Source: Oscillospiraceae bacterium (lineage in GTDB: Bacteria; Bacillota; Clostridia; Oscillospirales; Acutalibacteraceae). From it: a stretch of 64,000 bases of DNA. Below, piece by piece: positions 8,598 through 17,640 of the stretch. A model generated the notes under the pieces. The model ran no database searches. It was not told where the DNA came from and saw nothing but the letters and a program-made list of their open reading frames with translations. Every line of letters begins with the position of its first letter. Within the stretch, counting starts at the first letter, position 1. A program made the position numbers and the translations under genes. The stretch is taken from assembly GCA_015065765.1 (NCBI GenBank), contig SVPP01000001.1:1-64000 (forward strand), in the 5' to 3' direction.

Positions 8598-10082
8598 TTG
8601 AAGCTGAAAAAACTGTTGGCAAAGAGTAAGGTCAGTGGTATAACAGCAAAATGGCTGAAAAACTTTGTTATGGTTTCGGTTATTATAGTTTCAGTTGTGT
8701 CACTTGTTGTAGGATTGCTTGTCAGGTGGTATTACTACAATTCGGTTTCCGTGTCTCTTGAATCCATGGACACAAATCTTGTGCGTAACTATTTCAGTTC
8801 TTATCTCAACACAACAGACGAACAATTCAGAAATGGTGCCTTGAAATTTATTGATGAGTTTTCCGAAAAAGATAAGATGGAAGTCTGGATCATCAATGAA
8901 AACGGAAAGCCCATCGCGTCTTCAAGCGGTTTCGGAATCTCGGAAAATCCCGTAATGCCTGATTATGCTGAGATTTTCAGTTCAAATAAAGATATCGGTC
9001 AATGGATAGGAAAGAATGATTACGGCGAAAAGGTTATGGCTCTGTCTGTTCCACTGGGAACAAAAGTGAGTGGTGAATATTCATCACAGGCTGCGGTGAG
9101 ATATATTGTTTCTCTCGAAGCAATTGAAAGTCAGCTTCTTGTTTTGTATTTTTACATTTTTATTGCCGCAGTTGTTATCATTTTGCTTGTTTTTGTTTCG
9201 GGTATGTATTTTATCCGTTCGATTGTTGTTCCCATGGAAGAACTGAGTAAAACAGTAAATAAGGTGGCAAGCGGAGATTATACAGCCCGAGTCAGATATA
9301 GCGAAGGTAACGATGAGATAAGCAGCCTTTGTAATAACATCAACTCGATGCTTGAAGAAATCAGTGGAATGGACAGAATGAAAAACGATTTCATTTCAAC
9401 TATTTCACACGAAATCAGAACACCGCTGACTGCAGTAAAAGGCTGGGGCGAAACTCTTCTTCAGATCGGTGAGAAAGACCCTGTAATGCTTCAGAAGGGT
9501 CTTGAAGTAATTATCAGTGAATCTGCAAGACTTTCTGAACTTGTTGAAGAACTTCTTGATTTCTCACGTATGCAGAACGGCGCTCTTAAGATGAAAAAAG
9601 AAAAAATTGATATTCTTGCTGAGCTTGATGAAACTGTTTTTGTGTTCAGAGACAGATCGGTGCGTGAAGGTATTGATTTTGTTTATACGGCTCCTGAAGA
9701 GCCTGCGCCTATGTTTGGTGATCCTAACAGAATAAAGCAGGTTTTTACTAACATTCTTGATAATGCACTTAAATATACCGAGCAGGGCGGAAAGGTTACG
9801 GTAAACGCTGTGATTGCCCCTGACGGATATCTTAATATATATTTTGTTGATACAGGCTGTGGTATTTCTCCGGAAGATCTTCCGAAAGTCAAGGAAAAAT
9901 TTTATAAAACGAGTATTAACTACAGAGGTTCAGGTATCGGTCTTGCTGTTGCCGACGAAATAATCAAGCTTCATGACGGCGAGATCCAGATAACAAGTAC
10001 ACTTGGTGAGGGTACGAATGTAAGAATTCTGTTGCCACTTGAAAGAGTACAGACAGCTATGAATTTAACTGAAAAGGAGTAA
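8598..10082 (+). CDS. membrane sensor histidine kinase
   Basis: About 494 residues. TTG at 8598 is preferred because a GTG at 8589 falls inside the CAGGTGAT ribosome site. Order: transmembrane helix near residues 20-45, extracytoplasmic sensor region of about 130 residues, second helix (VVIILLVFVSGMYFI), HAMP linker, HisKA box FISTISHEIRTPLTAVKGW with the phospho-His, and an ATPase domain with N-box FTNILDNALKYTEQGG, G1 DTGCGI and G2 GSGIGLAVADEI. Architecture is that of PhoR/WalK kinases. It pairs with the preceding response regulator. The stimulus is unknown. Confidence 0.93.
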   Translation: MKLKKLLAKSKVSGITAKWLKNFVMVSVIIVSVVSLVVGLLVRWYYYNSVSVSLESMDTNLVRNYFSSYLNTTDEQFRNGALKFIDEFSEKDKMEVWIINENGKPIASSSGFGISENPVMPDYAEIFSSNKDIGQWIGKNDYGEKVMALSVPLGTKVSGEYSSQAAVRYIVSLEAIESQLLVLYFYIFIAAVVIILLVFVSGMYFIRSIVVPMEELSKTVNKVASGDYTARVRYSEGNDEISSLCNNINSMLEEISGMDRMKNDFISTISHEIRTPLTAVKGWGETLLQIGEKDPVMLQKGLEVIISESARLSELVEELLDFSRMQNGALKMKKEKIDILAELDETVFVFRDRSVREGIDFVYTAPEEPAPMFGDPNRIKQVFTNILDNALKYTEQGGKVTVNAVIAPDGYLNIYFVDTGCGISPEDLPKVKEKFYKTSINYRGSGIGLAVADEIIKLHDGEIQITSTLGEGTNVRILLPLERVQTAMNLTEKE

Positions 10083-10087
10083 TAGAA

Positions 10088-11263
10088 ATGGCAAAGGTTA
10101 AAAGAGTTTCAGTAGGCGGTCAGGCACTTATTGAAGGTATTCTTATGAAAGGTCCTAAGTGCTCAGCGATGGCACTGAGACTTCCTGACGGTACAATTGA
10201 AGTAGAAGAAAAGAAAATGACTTCTCTGAGAGATAAGAATAAATTTTTTGCCTTTCCTATTGTAAGAGGTGTTGTTTCTTTTGTTGAAAGCATGATTCAA
10301 GGTTATAAAGCCCTCATGGAATCAGCTGAAAAGGTGAGCTTTGAGGATATCAAGAATGACGATGATATCGAGAATATGTCGAAGGTTGACAGATGGATTA
10401 CCGAGCATTTTGGCGAGAAAATGATGACTGTAATTTCTGTGATTTCTATGATTCTCGGTTTTGGTCTAGCATTTGCTCTTTTCTTCTATCTTCCTACGCT
10501 TGCGGCTGACCTTCTCAATAAGGTAACTGATGGTGCAGTTGCCAATTTCAGAGCACTTATCGAAGGTGTTGTAAGAATTATTATCTTTGTTGCATACATG
10601 CTTCTTGTTTCACAGATGAAGGATATAAAGAGGATGTTTATGTACCATGGTGCAGAGCATAAATCTATCTTCTGTTTTGAAGCAGGTAAGGAGCTTACGG
10701 TCGAAAACGTTAGAGAGATGAGCAGACTTCATCCCAGATGCGGAACGAGCTTTATGTTCGTTATGATACTTATCAGTATCGTTATTTCATCTGTAATTTC
10801 GATTGCTTTTCCGTCATTGAGAAATATCAGAATCCTCTGGATGGCAATAAAAATTCTCCTTCTTCCAGTTGTAATGGGACTTGGATTTGAGTTTATCAAG
10901 TTCGCAGGCTGTCATGATAATTTCTTTGTAAAGATTGTTTCAGCTCCTGGTCTCTGGATGCAGAGAATTACAACAAACGAGCCGACAGACGATATCATTG
11001 AGGTTGGTATTGCTGCACTTAAAGCTGCTCTCTACGGTGTTGAAGAGAAAGAAGAAACACAGCCTGAAGTTGAAACTGAGGAACAGGCGGAAAGTACTGC
11101 TGAAGAAACTGTAGAATCTGAAAATGAAGAGGCTGAAGAAACTGTTGCAGTTGAAGAAACTCCTGTTGCTGAAGAAAAAGAAGAAGACACATATCAGAAG
11201 GCACAGAACATTGTTGATGATCTGTTTGCAGAAATTCTTTCAGAAAAGAAATCCGATAACTGA
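10088..11263 (+). CDS. DUF1385 family membrane protein with acidic C-terminal tail
   Basis: 391 residues. The start VGGQALIEGILMKGP and the central MFMYHGAEHKSIFCFEAG and HPRCGTSFMF stretches are hallmarks of the DUF1385 family, whose metal-ligand-like His/Glu/Cys residues are unexplained. Several transmembrane helices lie between residues 115 and 260. Residues 318-390 form a low-complexity Glu/Val/Thr-rich tail absent from the core family. The stop overlaps the prmC start (TGATG), so the two are translationally coupled. The family is often next to prmC and prfA in Clostridia. Confidence 0.88.
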   Translation: MAKVKRVSVGGQALIEGILMKGPKCSAMALRLPDGTIEVEEKKMTSLRDKNKFFAFPIVRGVVSFVESMIQGYKALMESAEKVSFEDIKNDDDIENMSKVDRWITEHFGEKMMTVISVISMILGFGLAFALFFYLPTLAADLLNKVTDGAVANFRALIEGVVRIIIFVAYMLLVSQMKDIKRMFMYHGAEHKSIFCFEAGKELTVENVREMSRLHPRCGTSFMFVMILISIVISSVISIAFPSLRNIRILWMAIKILLLPVVMGLGFEFIKFAGCHDNFFVKIVSAPGLWMQRITTNEPTDDIIEVGIAALKAALYGVEEKEETQPEVETEEQAESTAEETVESENEEAEETVAVEETPVAEEKEEDTYQKAQNIVDDLFAEILSEKKSDN

Positions 11264-12111
11264 TGAAAATTTTTGAACTTTTAAAATACGGCAGACAGAT
11301 TTTAGAAGAAAGCGGAGTTGAAGATTCTGATTTTGATGCTGAATGTCTGTTGATGCATGTCTTTAATTTTGACAAGAACAAGCTTTATCTGAATCGTCCC
11401 GAAGAAGCTGATGAAGGTAAAAAAAATTTGTTTTTATCACTTATTGACAGACGGAAAAAAGGGGAGCCACTTCAGTATATAATCGGAAAATGGTCCTTTA
11501 TGGATGGTGAGTTTTTCGTAGGTGAGGGTGTGCTCATTCCAAGATCTGATACTGAAACTCTTGTTGAGGCAGTTGCTGATTTTATCAGAAAACATGAAAA
11601 TATAAAAGTTGTATGTGATTTGTGTGCAGGCAGTGGCTGTATAGGAATTTCAATAGGAATGCTTTTTCCTGATGTTCAGGTTTACTGTGTTGAACTTTCC
11701 GATAAAGCTTTTCAGTATCTTGAAAAGAACGTAAAACACAATAATGTGACCAATGTGAAAGCTGTAAAAGGCGATATTACAAAAGGCGTTGAATCTTTTG
11801 ATTTTGACGACATTGATGTTTTGGTTTCAAACCCGCCGTATATCGAAACTGATGAAATTGCAACTCTCAGCCAAGAAGTCCAGAATGAGCCGCATATGGC
11901 ACTTGATGGTGGTAAGGATGGTTTGTATTTTTATCGTATACTTGCTGAAAAATGGTTGAAATTTCTGAAAAAAGGTTGTTTTTCAGCTTTCGAATGTGGT
12001 GAAACACAAGCAAAAGATTTGTCTGAAATTTATGCTGATTTTTCATCACAGATTAATATTCATAATGATCTTAACGGAATCGAACGAGTTGTATCGTTTA
12101 CAAAGAATTGA
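11263..12111 (+). CDS. prmC: peptide chain release factor N5-glutamine methyltransferase
   Basis: 282 residues. An N-terminal helical domain, GxPLQYIIGKWSF linker, SAM-binding VVCDLCAGSGCIGISIG near residue 125, and the catalytic VSNPPYIETDE motif define PrmC/HemK. It methylates the Gln of the GGQ motif in release factors RF1 and RF2. No prfA is nearby in this window. The start overlaps the DUF1385 stop by one base. Confidence 0.95.
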   Translation: MKIFELLKYGRQILEESGVEDSDFDAECLLMHVFNFDKNKLYLNRPEEADEGKKNLFLSLIDRRKKGEPLQYIIGKWSFMDGEFFVGEGVLIPRSDTETLVEAVADFIRKHENIKVVCDLCAGSGCIGISIGMLFPDVQVYCVELSDKAFQYLEKNVKHNNVTNVKAVKGDITKGVESFDFDDIDVLVSNPPYIETDEIATLSQEVQNEPHMALDGGKDGLYFYRILAEKWLKFLKKGCFSAFECGETQAKDLSEIYADFSSQINIHNDLNGIERVVSFTKN

Positions 12112-12121
12112 GGTGTTTTAA

Positions 12122-12811
12122 ATGCTCAGAGCATTGTTCTCAGGTGGAGAACCTATAGTAATTATAATGCAGTTGTTATCAACAGCCTTTGTTGTTTTCT
12201 GTACACTTCCCGTACATGAATACGCTCATGCGCTTATTGCCACAAAACTCGGAGATCAGACTGCAAGACTCAGCGGAAGACTTACTCTTTCGCCCCTTGC
12301 ACATATTGATATTTTCGGTGCTATTATGATTTTTATTTCAGGTGTCGGTTATGCAAAACCCGTCCCTGTAAATATGTATAACCTTAAAACAAAAAACAAG
12401 AAGCTTGGCATGGCTCTTGTAGCTCTTGCAGGTCCTGTTTCAAACCTGATTATGGCGGCAGTTTTTATGCTTCTCAATAACATCTGCTCAGTGATTTATG
12501 TTCATACTGCAATGCCAGAATTACTTGCTACAATTATTGCATACTTTTTCTATTTTGCAGCAAGCATAAATGTTTCACTCGCAGTATTCAATCTTATTCC
12601 TGTACCGCCACTTGACGGCTCAAGAATACTTTTTGCATTAATTCCTGACAAGTATTACTATACAATAATGAAATATGAGCGTCAGATAATGATTGTTATG
12701 CTTGTATTGCTACTGACAGGCATTTTCTCAACACCCATATCGTTACTGTCTGACCTGATTTATAATGGGCTCAATACTTTGATTTCACTTCCATTCAGAT
12801 TAATAGGATAA
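12122..12811 (+). CDS. site-2 protease family (M50) membrane metalloprotease
   Basis: 229 residues with about five hydrophobic segments. HEYAH (residues 32-36) is the zinc-binding HExxH, and PVPPLDGSRIL carries the third ligand Asp typical of short M50B proteins. It lacks PDZ and CBS domains, so it is the small stand-alone form related to SpoIVFB and YwhC. The position just upstream of scpA is common in Clostridia. The substrate is unknown; an intramembrane role in development is possible. Confidence 0.9.
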   Translation: MLRALFSGGEPIVIIMQLLSTAFVVFCTLPVHEYAHALIATKLGDQTARLSGRLTLSPLAHIDIFGAIMIFISGVGYAKPVPVNMYNLKTKNKKLGMALVALAGPVSNLIMAAVFMLLNNICSVIYVHTAMPELLATIIAYFFYFAASINVSLAVFNLIPVPPLDGSRILFALIPDKYYYTIMKYERQIMIVMLVLLLTGIFSTPISLLSDLIYNGLNTLISLPFRLIG

Positions 12812-12822
12812 GGTTGATTCAA

Positions 12823-13539
12823 TTGGAAAAAATTTCTTACAAGCTTGAGGCATTTGAAGGTCCTCTTGATCTCTTGCTTCATCTGATTAACAAACATAAA
12901 CTGAATATTAATGATATACCGATTTTCACTCTTGTTGAGCAGTATCTTGATTATGTCCGTCAGATGCAGGAGGATGATATGGAGGTTGCCAGTGAATTTC
13001 TTGAAATGGCAGCAAGACTCGTTTACATCAAATCCGTTTCACTTCTTCCTGTTCATGAAGAAGCAGAACAGCTTAAAATGGAGCTTGTGGGTGAACTTCT
13101 TGAATACAAAGAATGTCAGGCGATTGCTAAGGAATTATCTGAACATGCCGATGGTTTTGAGCTTTATTCTCGTCCGCAACAGGATTTTGAGCCTGATAAG
13201 ACATACAGAAGATTACATCCTGTATCAGATATATTGAAGGCGTATATTTCTGCAGTCGGCAAAGGTAAAAGAAAACTTCCGCCACCTGTTGAAGCGTTTA
13301 CAAAAATTGTTGCACACAAAATTGTATCTGTCAGTTCGCGTATCAATGCTGTAATGCACAGACTTTTTGAAAGAAAAAAAGATAAATTCGTCTCTTTCTT
13401 TATGAACGCTGAATCAAAATCCGAACTTGTTGCAACGTTTCTTGCAATCCTTGAACTTGCAAAAACTAAAAGAGTAAAACTTGTTGGTGACGCTGATGAT
13501 ATGGAAATTGAACTTACAGAAGGAGGCGATACAGAATGA
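12823..13539 (+). CDS. scpA: segregation and condensation protein A
   Basis: About 238 residues from TTG at 12823. The TTG at 12814 directly abuts the ATAAGG ribosome site and is unlikely. YKLEAFEGPLDLLLHLI is the kleisin N-terminal signature, and the C-terminal helical region (FFMNAESKSELVATFLAILELAKTKRVKL) is the winged-helix SMC-binding part. It bridges SMC heads in the condensin complex. The last four bases overlap scpB (ATGA). Confidence 0.95.
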   Translation: MEKISYKLEAFEGPLDLLLHLINKHKLNINDIPIFTLVEQYLDYVRQMQEDDMEVASEFLEMAARLVYIKSVSLLPVHEEAEQLKMELVGELLEYKECQAIAKELSEHADGFELYSRPQQDFEPDKTYRRLHPVSDILKAYISAVGKGKRKLPPPVEAFTKIVAHKIVSVSSRINAVMHRLFERKKDKFVSFFMNAESKSELVATFLAILELAKTKRVKLVGDADDMEIELTEGGDTE

Positions 13540-14135
13540 ATGTAAATGAAATGCAGGCTGCAGCTGAAGCGATGCTTTTTGCTTGCGGTGAGCCTGTTGA
13601 AATTGACAGAATTGCTGAAATTCTCGAAATTGATGTAGAAAACGCGGAAAGTCTCGTTCTGAATATTGCTGCAAAATATGACGAAAGTAACAGTGGCATA
13701 AAAATCGTAAAGATGGATAAAAAATACCAGATCTGTACCCGCAAAGAGTATGCAGAGCAGGTGAGAGATATTCTTGATATGAAAAAGAATGCTCCGCTTT
13801 CTCAGGCAGCGTTTGAGGTTCTGGCTGTAGTTGCATATAACCAGCCTATTACAAAGGCTTACATAGAGCAGGTCAGAGGTGTTGACTGCTCAGGCGTTAT
13901 TTCAACACTTTGTCAGAAAGGCCTTATTGAAGAGGTCGGAAGACTTGAACTTCCCGGCAGACCGCTTATTTACGGTACAACAGCAGAGTTTTTAAAATGC
14001 TTCTGTATAAATTCTCTTGATGATTTACCCGATATTCCTGAACTTAATGAAAAGCCCATTGAGGAGCAGGAAGCAGAGGTAGAACTTGAGAAAATGGAAG
14101 CTGAAATAAAAGAAACAGCAGATAGCGAAGAATAA
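13536..14135 (+). CDS. scpB: segregation and condensation protein B
   Basis: 199 residues. The tandem winged-helix fold is recognised from LFACGEPVEIDRIAEIL, the LSQAAFEVLAVVAYNQPITKAYIEQVRGVD core and GRPLIYGTTAEFLKCFCI. It binds ScpA in the SMC complex. The acidic C-terminal extension after residue 170 (PIEEQEAEVELEKMEAEIKE) is variable in the family. Translationally coupled to scpA by a 4-bp overlap. Confidence 0.95.
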   Translation: MNVNEMQAAAEAMLFACGEPVEIDRIAEILEIDVENAESLVLNIAAKYDESNSGIKIVKMDKKYQICTRKEYAEQVRDILDMKKNAPLSQAAFEVLAVVAYNQPITKAYIEQVRGVDCSGVISTLCQKGLIEEVGRLELPGRPLIYGTTAEFLKCFCINSLDDLPDIPELNEKPIEEQEAEVELEKMEAEIKETADSEE

Positions 14136-14153
14136 TTTTCAGGAGGTGAGAAA

Positions 14154-14858
14154 ATGCCGTTTCTTTATACCTTGCTCGGTATAATTTTGTTCATAATAGT
14201 GCTTTTTCTCATCCCCGTGAGAGTAACTGCACATTATGAAGGCACATTTGAAATGTATGTGCAGTACTTATTTTTGAAAATCAGATTGTTCCCGAAAGAA
14301 GAAAAAGAAAAGCAGCCGAAAAAAGAGAAAGAAACAAAAGAGAAGGACGATAAAAAGAAACAGAACAAGAAGCCGAAAGAGAAAGGCGACAATATTTTCC
14401 TGACCTTTTATAATAACCAGGGCTTTGAAGGTGTGCTTCAGCTTATCGCCGATACTATGAATGCGGTAGGCGGAATGTTTGGCGGCATATTCAAACACTT
14501 TGTTTTCAGAGAGTTGTATCTGGAAATGAAAGTTTCAGGATCTGATGCAGCGGAAACAGCTATAAAATATGGTAAAATCAGTTCTGCTGTTTTCCCCGCT
14601 ATGGGTTATTTGTGTTCAAAAGCCAGAGTGAAAAAATATAACATTGATATTTCACCTGATTTTCTCGCTGTCAAAGATGAAGCAATGTTTCATCTTAAGT
14701 TCGGCCTCAGTCCGATTTTCGTAACTAATTCGGTTATTGCTGCAGGATTTAAACTGTTTAAGAATGTTCTTCTTAAGCTTATTAAATCACAGAATGCAGA
14801 TAATAAAGATAAAAAGAGCTTTGAGAAACAAGTTAAAAAAGCTATTAAGGAGAGATAA
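14154..14858 (+). CDS. DUF2953 domain protein
   Basis: 234 residues: one N-terminal membrane helix, then IPVRVTAHYEGTFEMYVQYLFLKIRLFP and a 35-residue Lys/Glu-rich segment, then a DUF2953-like domain. In sporulating Firmicutes DUF2953 (YtfI) is encoded immediately upstream of YtfJ/GerW, exactly as here with a 3-bp gap. This supports a spore-related role. The AGGAGG site upstream is strong. Function unknown. Confidence 0.8.
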   Translation: MPFLYTLLGIILFIIVLFLIPVRVTAHYEGTFEMYVQYLFLKIRLFPKEEKEKQPKKEKETKEKDDKKKQNKKPKEKGDNIFLTFYNNQGFEGVLQLIADTMNAVGGMFGGIFKHFVFRELYLEMKVSGSDAAETAIKYGKISSAVFPAMGYLCSKARVKKYNIDISPDFLAVKDEAMFHLKFGLSPIFVTNSVIAAGFKLFKNVLLKLIKSQNADNKDKKSFEKQVKKAIKER

Positions 14859-14861
14859 ACT

Positions 14862-15287
14862 ATGAAAGAACAATCAGCATCAGGAATTCTCGGCACAACA
14901 ATTGATAAGATCAAGAATCTTGTCGACACAAGCACAATCATCGGTGAACCGATGAAAATTTCTGAAAAAGTAACTGTAATTCCGATTTCAAAGGTAACAT
15001 ACGGTTTTGCTTCAGGCGGCTCTGATTTCCCCTCAAAGAACAATGTGGAGCTTTTTGGCGGTGCAGGTGGTGCAGGCATCACGGTTACACCTGTTGCATT
15101 CCTTGTTGTAAATGATGACATCGTTACAATCAAAACTATCAGCAACACAGATAACCCTGTTGAAAAAGCAATTTCAGCAGTACCTGAGGTTGTAAATACA
15201 GTTTCAAGCCTTGTTAATAAGTTCGCAAAGAAAGATGATGCACCCGCTGCTGAGCAGACAGAAGGCACAGAAACTGCAGAAAACTGA
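14862..15287 (+). CDS. ytfJ: GerW/YtfJ family spore protein
   Basis: 141 residues with the diagnostic VIGEP-like segment TIIGEPMKISEKVTVIPISKVTYGFASGG and the Gly-rich FGGAGGAGITVTPVAFLVV. YtfJ (GerW) is made in the forespore and required for normal germination in Bacillus. Adjacent to DUF2953, it is one of the clearest signs that the organism sporulates. Confidence 0.92.
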   Translation: MKEQSASGILGTTIDKIKNLVDTSTIIGEPMKISEKVTVIPISKVTYGFASGGSDFPSKNNVELFGGAGGAGITVTPVAFLVVNDDIVTIKTISNTDNPVEKAISAVPEVVNTVSSLVNKFAKKDDAPAAEQTEGTETAEN

Positions 15288-15354
15288 TAATTAAATGTCT
15301 GCCGTTTGCATAGAAATTTATTAATAGATTTCTTTGTATGGCGGTGACATCTGA

Positions 15355-16488
15355 ATGAAAAAATACTTTTCTGTCATTTTGTGCATTGTTATAATAGCGG
15401 TAAGTTGTCCGCTGAGTGTTTCTTCGGTATCCTTAGGGATTTCTGCATCTTCTGCAGTTGTAATGGTTGCAGATACAGGTGAAGTTCTGTATGAGCATAA
15501 CGCTCATGCACAAAGGTCAATGGCGAGCACTACTAAAATTATGACCGCCCTACTTGCACTTGAAAATGCTGACCTGAAGAAGGAAATAACAGTGTCTGAA
15601 AAAGAAGTTGCTGTTGAAGGCACTTCAATGGGATTATTGCCTGATGACAAAGTGACTTTTGAAGGCTTGGTTTACGGTATGCTTCTGCAGTCAGGTAATG
15701 ATGCTGCAAATGTTACTGCCGTAGAACTTGGCGGAAGCGTTGAAAATTTTGTGAAGCTGATGAATGAGCGTGCATCAGAAATCGGTATGAGTAACACAAA
15801 TTTTGTGACTCCTTCAGGTCTTGATGCGTCTGAACATTATTCAACAGCTTATGATATGGCACTTCTTGCTTGCGAGGCGATAAAAAATCCCGATTTCAGA
15901 AGTATTTCTTCACAAAAGCAGGCGGTAGTTTATTATGGTAATCCGCCATACAGACGAACACTTACAAATCACAATAAATTACTCAGTTATTATAATGGCT
16001 GTATCGGAGTGAAAACAGGGTTTACTAAAAAGAGCGGGCGTTGTCTTGTGAGTGCAGCAGAAAGGGATTCTGTTACAGTCGTGGCAGTTACGCTTAATGC
16101 CCCCAATGATTGGAACGACCATAAAATTCTGCTTGATTATGGCTTTGAAAAAACGAAAAACAGGCAGTTGAGTGACGAGATTACATACAGTATTCCCGTT
16201 GTAGGCGGAAAAGCAAAGTCAGTTAAGCTTGCAGTTCAGGAAAAAGCGTTTGTTGATGTCAGCGAAGGTATGGACGGAATTTCGACTGAATATTTAATAG
16301 ACAGTTTTCTCTATGCACCTGTGAAAAAAGGTGATGCTGCAGGGCGGATTGTTTATTATCTCGGTTCCCGTAAAGTTTCAGAGTCAATTATTGTTGCTGA
16401 CGGAAATGTATCGTCTGTGGATTTGCCGAAAAAAATCAGTGTGTGTCAGAAATTGTTGAATTTTTTGAAAAGTATTTTTAAAAATTAA
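15355..16488 (+). CDS. D-alanyl-D-alanine carboxypeptidase (DacF/DacB type)
   Basis: 377 residues with a cleavable signal peptide. Catalytic motifs are all present: SxxK as STTK near residue 58, SGN near 113, and KTG near 219. A beta-rich PBP5 C-terminal domain follows, ending in an amphipathic anchor (LLNFLKSIFKN). It trims the terminal D-Ala from peptidoglycan stem peptides at the membrane surface. Placement after ytfJ would fit a spore-cortex DacF-like role, but vegetative DacA is not excluded. Confidence 0.92.
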   Translation: MKKYFSVILCIVIIAVSCPLSVSSVSLGISASSAVVMVADTGEVLYEHNAHAQRSMASTTKIMTALLALENADLKKEITVSEKEVAVEGTSMGLLPDDKVTFEGLVYGMLLQSGNDAANVTAVELGGSVENFVKLMNERASEIGMSNTNFVTPSGLDASEHYSTAYDMALLACEAIKNPDFRSISSQKQAVVYYGNPPYRRTLTNHNKLLSYYNGCIGVKTGFTKKSGRCLVSAAERDSVTVVAVTLNAPNDWNDHKILLDYGFEKTKNRQLSDEITYSIPVVGGKAKSVKLAVQEKAFVDVSEGMDGISTEYLIDSFLYAPVKKGDAAGRIVYYLGSRKVSESIIVADGNVSSVDLPKKISVCQKLLNFLKSIFKN

Positions 16489-16500
16489 ACGGAGGAAAAT

Positions 16501-17247
16501 ATGGCTGGAGGTTCAGTAAGACTTCAGAAGTTTCTTTCTGAATGCGGTGTAGCATCCAGAAGAAAGTCTGAGGAGTTGATTTCCCAAGGTAAAGTTAAAG
16601 TGAACGGCAGAGTAGCTCAGATTGGAGATAAGATTAATCCTAAAAGAGATACTGTAACTGTCAGCGGTAAAAAGATTGTCAGCTCCAAGACAAAATATTA
16701 TATAATGCTTCATAAGCCAAGAGGATTTATTACAACTCTCAGCGATGAAATGGACAGAAAATGTGTTGCAGAGCTTGTCAAGGACATTCCCGAAAGAATT
16801 TATCCTGTAGGACGTCTTGATAAGGATTCAGAAGGTTTACTTCTCATGACAAACGACGGTGAGTTTGCAAATGCAATGATGCATCCTAAGCATCATGTGC
16901 CCAAGACTTACCGTGTTACTGTAAGACAGAAAGTAACAGAAGATATGGTTGACCAGTTGGCAGTTGGTATCGTTATTGAGGGCAGAAAAACTGCTCCTGC
17001 TGAAGTCAGAGTGCTTCTTAAAGAGGAAACAAGAACGGTGCTGGAAATCATTCTCTATGAAGGTAGAAACCGAGAAATCAGAAAAATGTGCGAAAGCTTA
17101 GGTCTTGATGTTATAAGACTTAAGAGAACACAGTACGGTTCAATCAAGCTTGGCATGCTGGCACAGGGTAAATATAGAGAACTTACTGCAGATGAAGTTC
17201 ATAAGTTGATGGCTTCAAGCGGTGCAGTTGGTAAAAAGAAGTGGTAA
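16501..17247 (+). CDS. rluB: 23S/16S rRNA pseudouridine synthase, RluB/RsuA family
   Basis: 248 residues. An N-terminal S4 RNA-binding domain (VRLQKFLSECGVASRRKSEELI) precedes the catalytic domain with GRLDKDSEGLLLMTNDG, where the Asp is the nucleophile. The C-terminal NREIRKMCESLGLDVIRLKR block is typical. It modifies rRNA, most likely the 23S U2605 equivalent. GGAGG lies before the ATG, 12 bp after the carboxypeptidase. Confidence 0.93.
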   Translation: MAGGSVRLQKFLSECGVASRRKSEELISQGKVKVNGRVAQIGDKINPKRDTVTVSGKKIVSSKTKYYIMLHKPRGFITTLSDEMDRKCVAELVKDIPERIYPVGRLDKDSEGLLLMTNDGEFANAMMHPKHHVPKTYRVTVRQKVTEDMVDQLAVGIVIEGRKTAPAEVRVLLKEETRTVLEIILYEGRNREIRKMCESLGLDVIRLKRTQYGSIKLGMLAQGKYRELTADEVHKLMASSGAVGKKKW

Positions 17248-17250
17248 TTT

Positions 17251-17622
17251 ATGTATATTTTTAAACCAATAACTGATAAAAGTGAGCTTTCAAAGCTTTT
17301 CTCTGATGATGTAAGCGGAGGCTACATTGGTTTTGAAGGCGATGAAATAATAGGAAAATGCAGTTTTTCTGTTGACGGCTCAAAGGTTTTTGTGAAAACC
17401 ATAGAGTTTGATAAGGACAAGCCGGATATCGGCGAAGGTCTTATGCGTGCGGCACTGAATTTCGGCGCAAACAGAAATGCATATTACGCATATTGTGAAT
17501 GCGAGAACGCAGTTGATATTATGAAACTGATGGGTTTTGAAGAAAATGATGGTGTATACAGCGGCGATATTCCTACTTTACTGGGAGGAAGCTGCGGTTG
17601 CTGTCGTCAGAATTTAGTATAA
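17251..17622 (+). CDS. small GNAT-like protein of unknown function
   Basis: 123 residues, starting 3 bp after rluB. The pattern GYIGFEGDEIIGKCSFSVDG...KTIEFD...IGEGLMRAALNFGANRNAYYAYCE...MKLMGFEEN resembles a minimal GNAT acetyltransferase fold with a weak acetyl-CoA loop. The protein ends in GGSCGCC, a cysteine cluster that could bind metal. The rluB-GNAT-yicC order suggests a housekeeping gene. Activity is not established. Confidence 0.65.
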   Translation: MYIFKPITDKSELSKLFSDDVSGGYIGFEGDEIIGKCSFSVDGSKVFVKTIEFDKDKPDIGEGLMRAALNFGANRNAYYAYCECENAVDIMKLMGFEENDGVYSGDIPTLLGGSCGCCRQNLV

Positions 17623-17640
17623 ATATAAGGTTGTGAAAAA

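Noticed and set aside
13414..13836. Minus-strand frames inside scpA/scpB and similar long antisense frames across the window
   Set aside because: They lie opposite well-recognised genes, lack ribosome sites and show biased composition typical of shadow frames.
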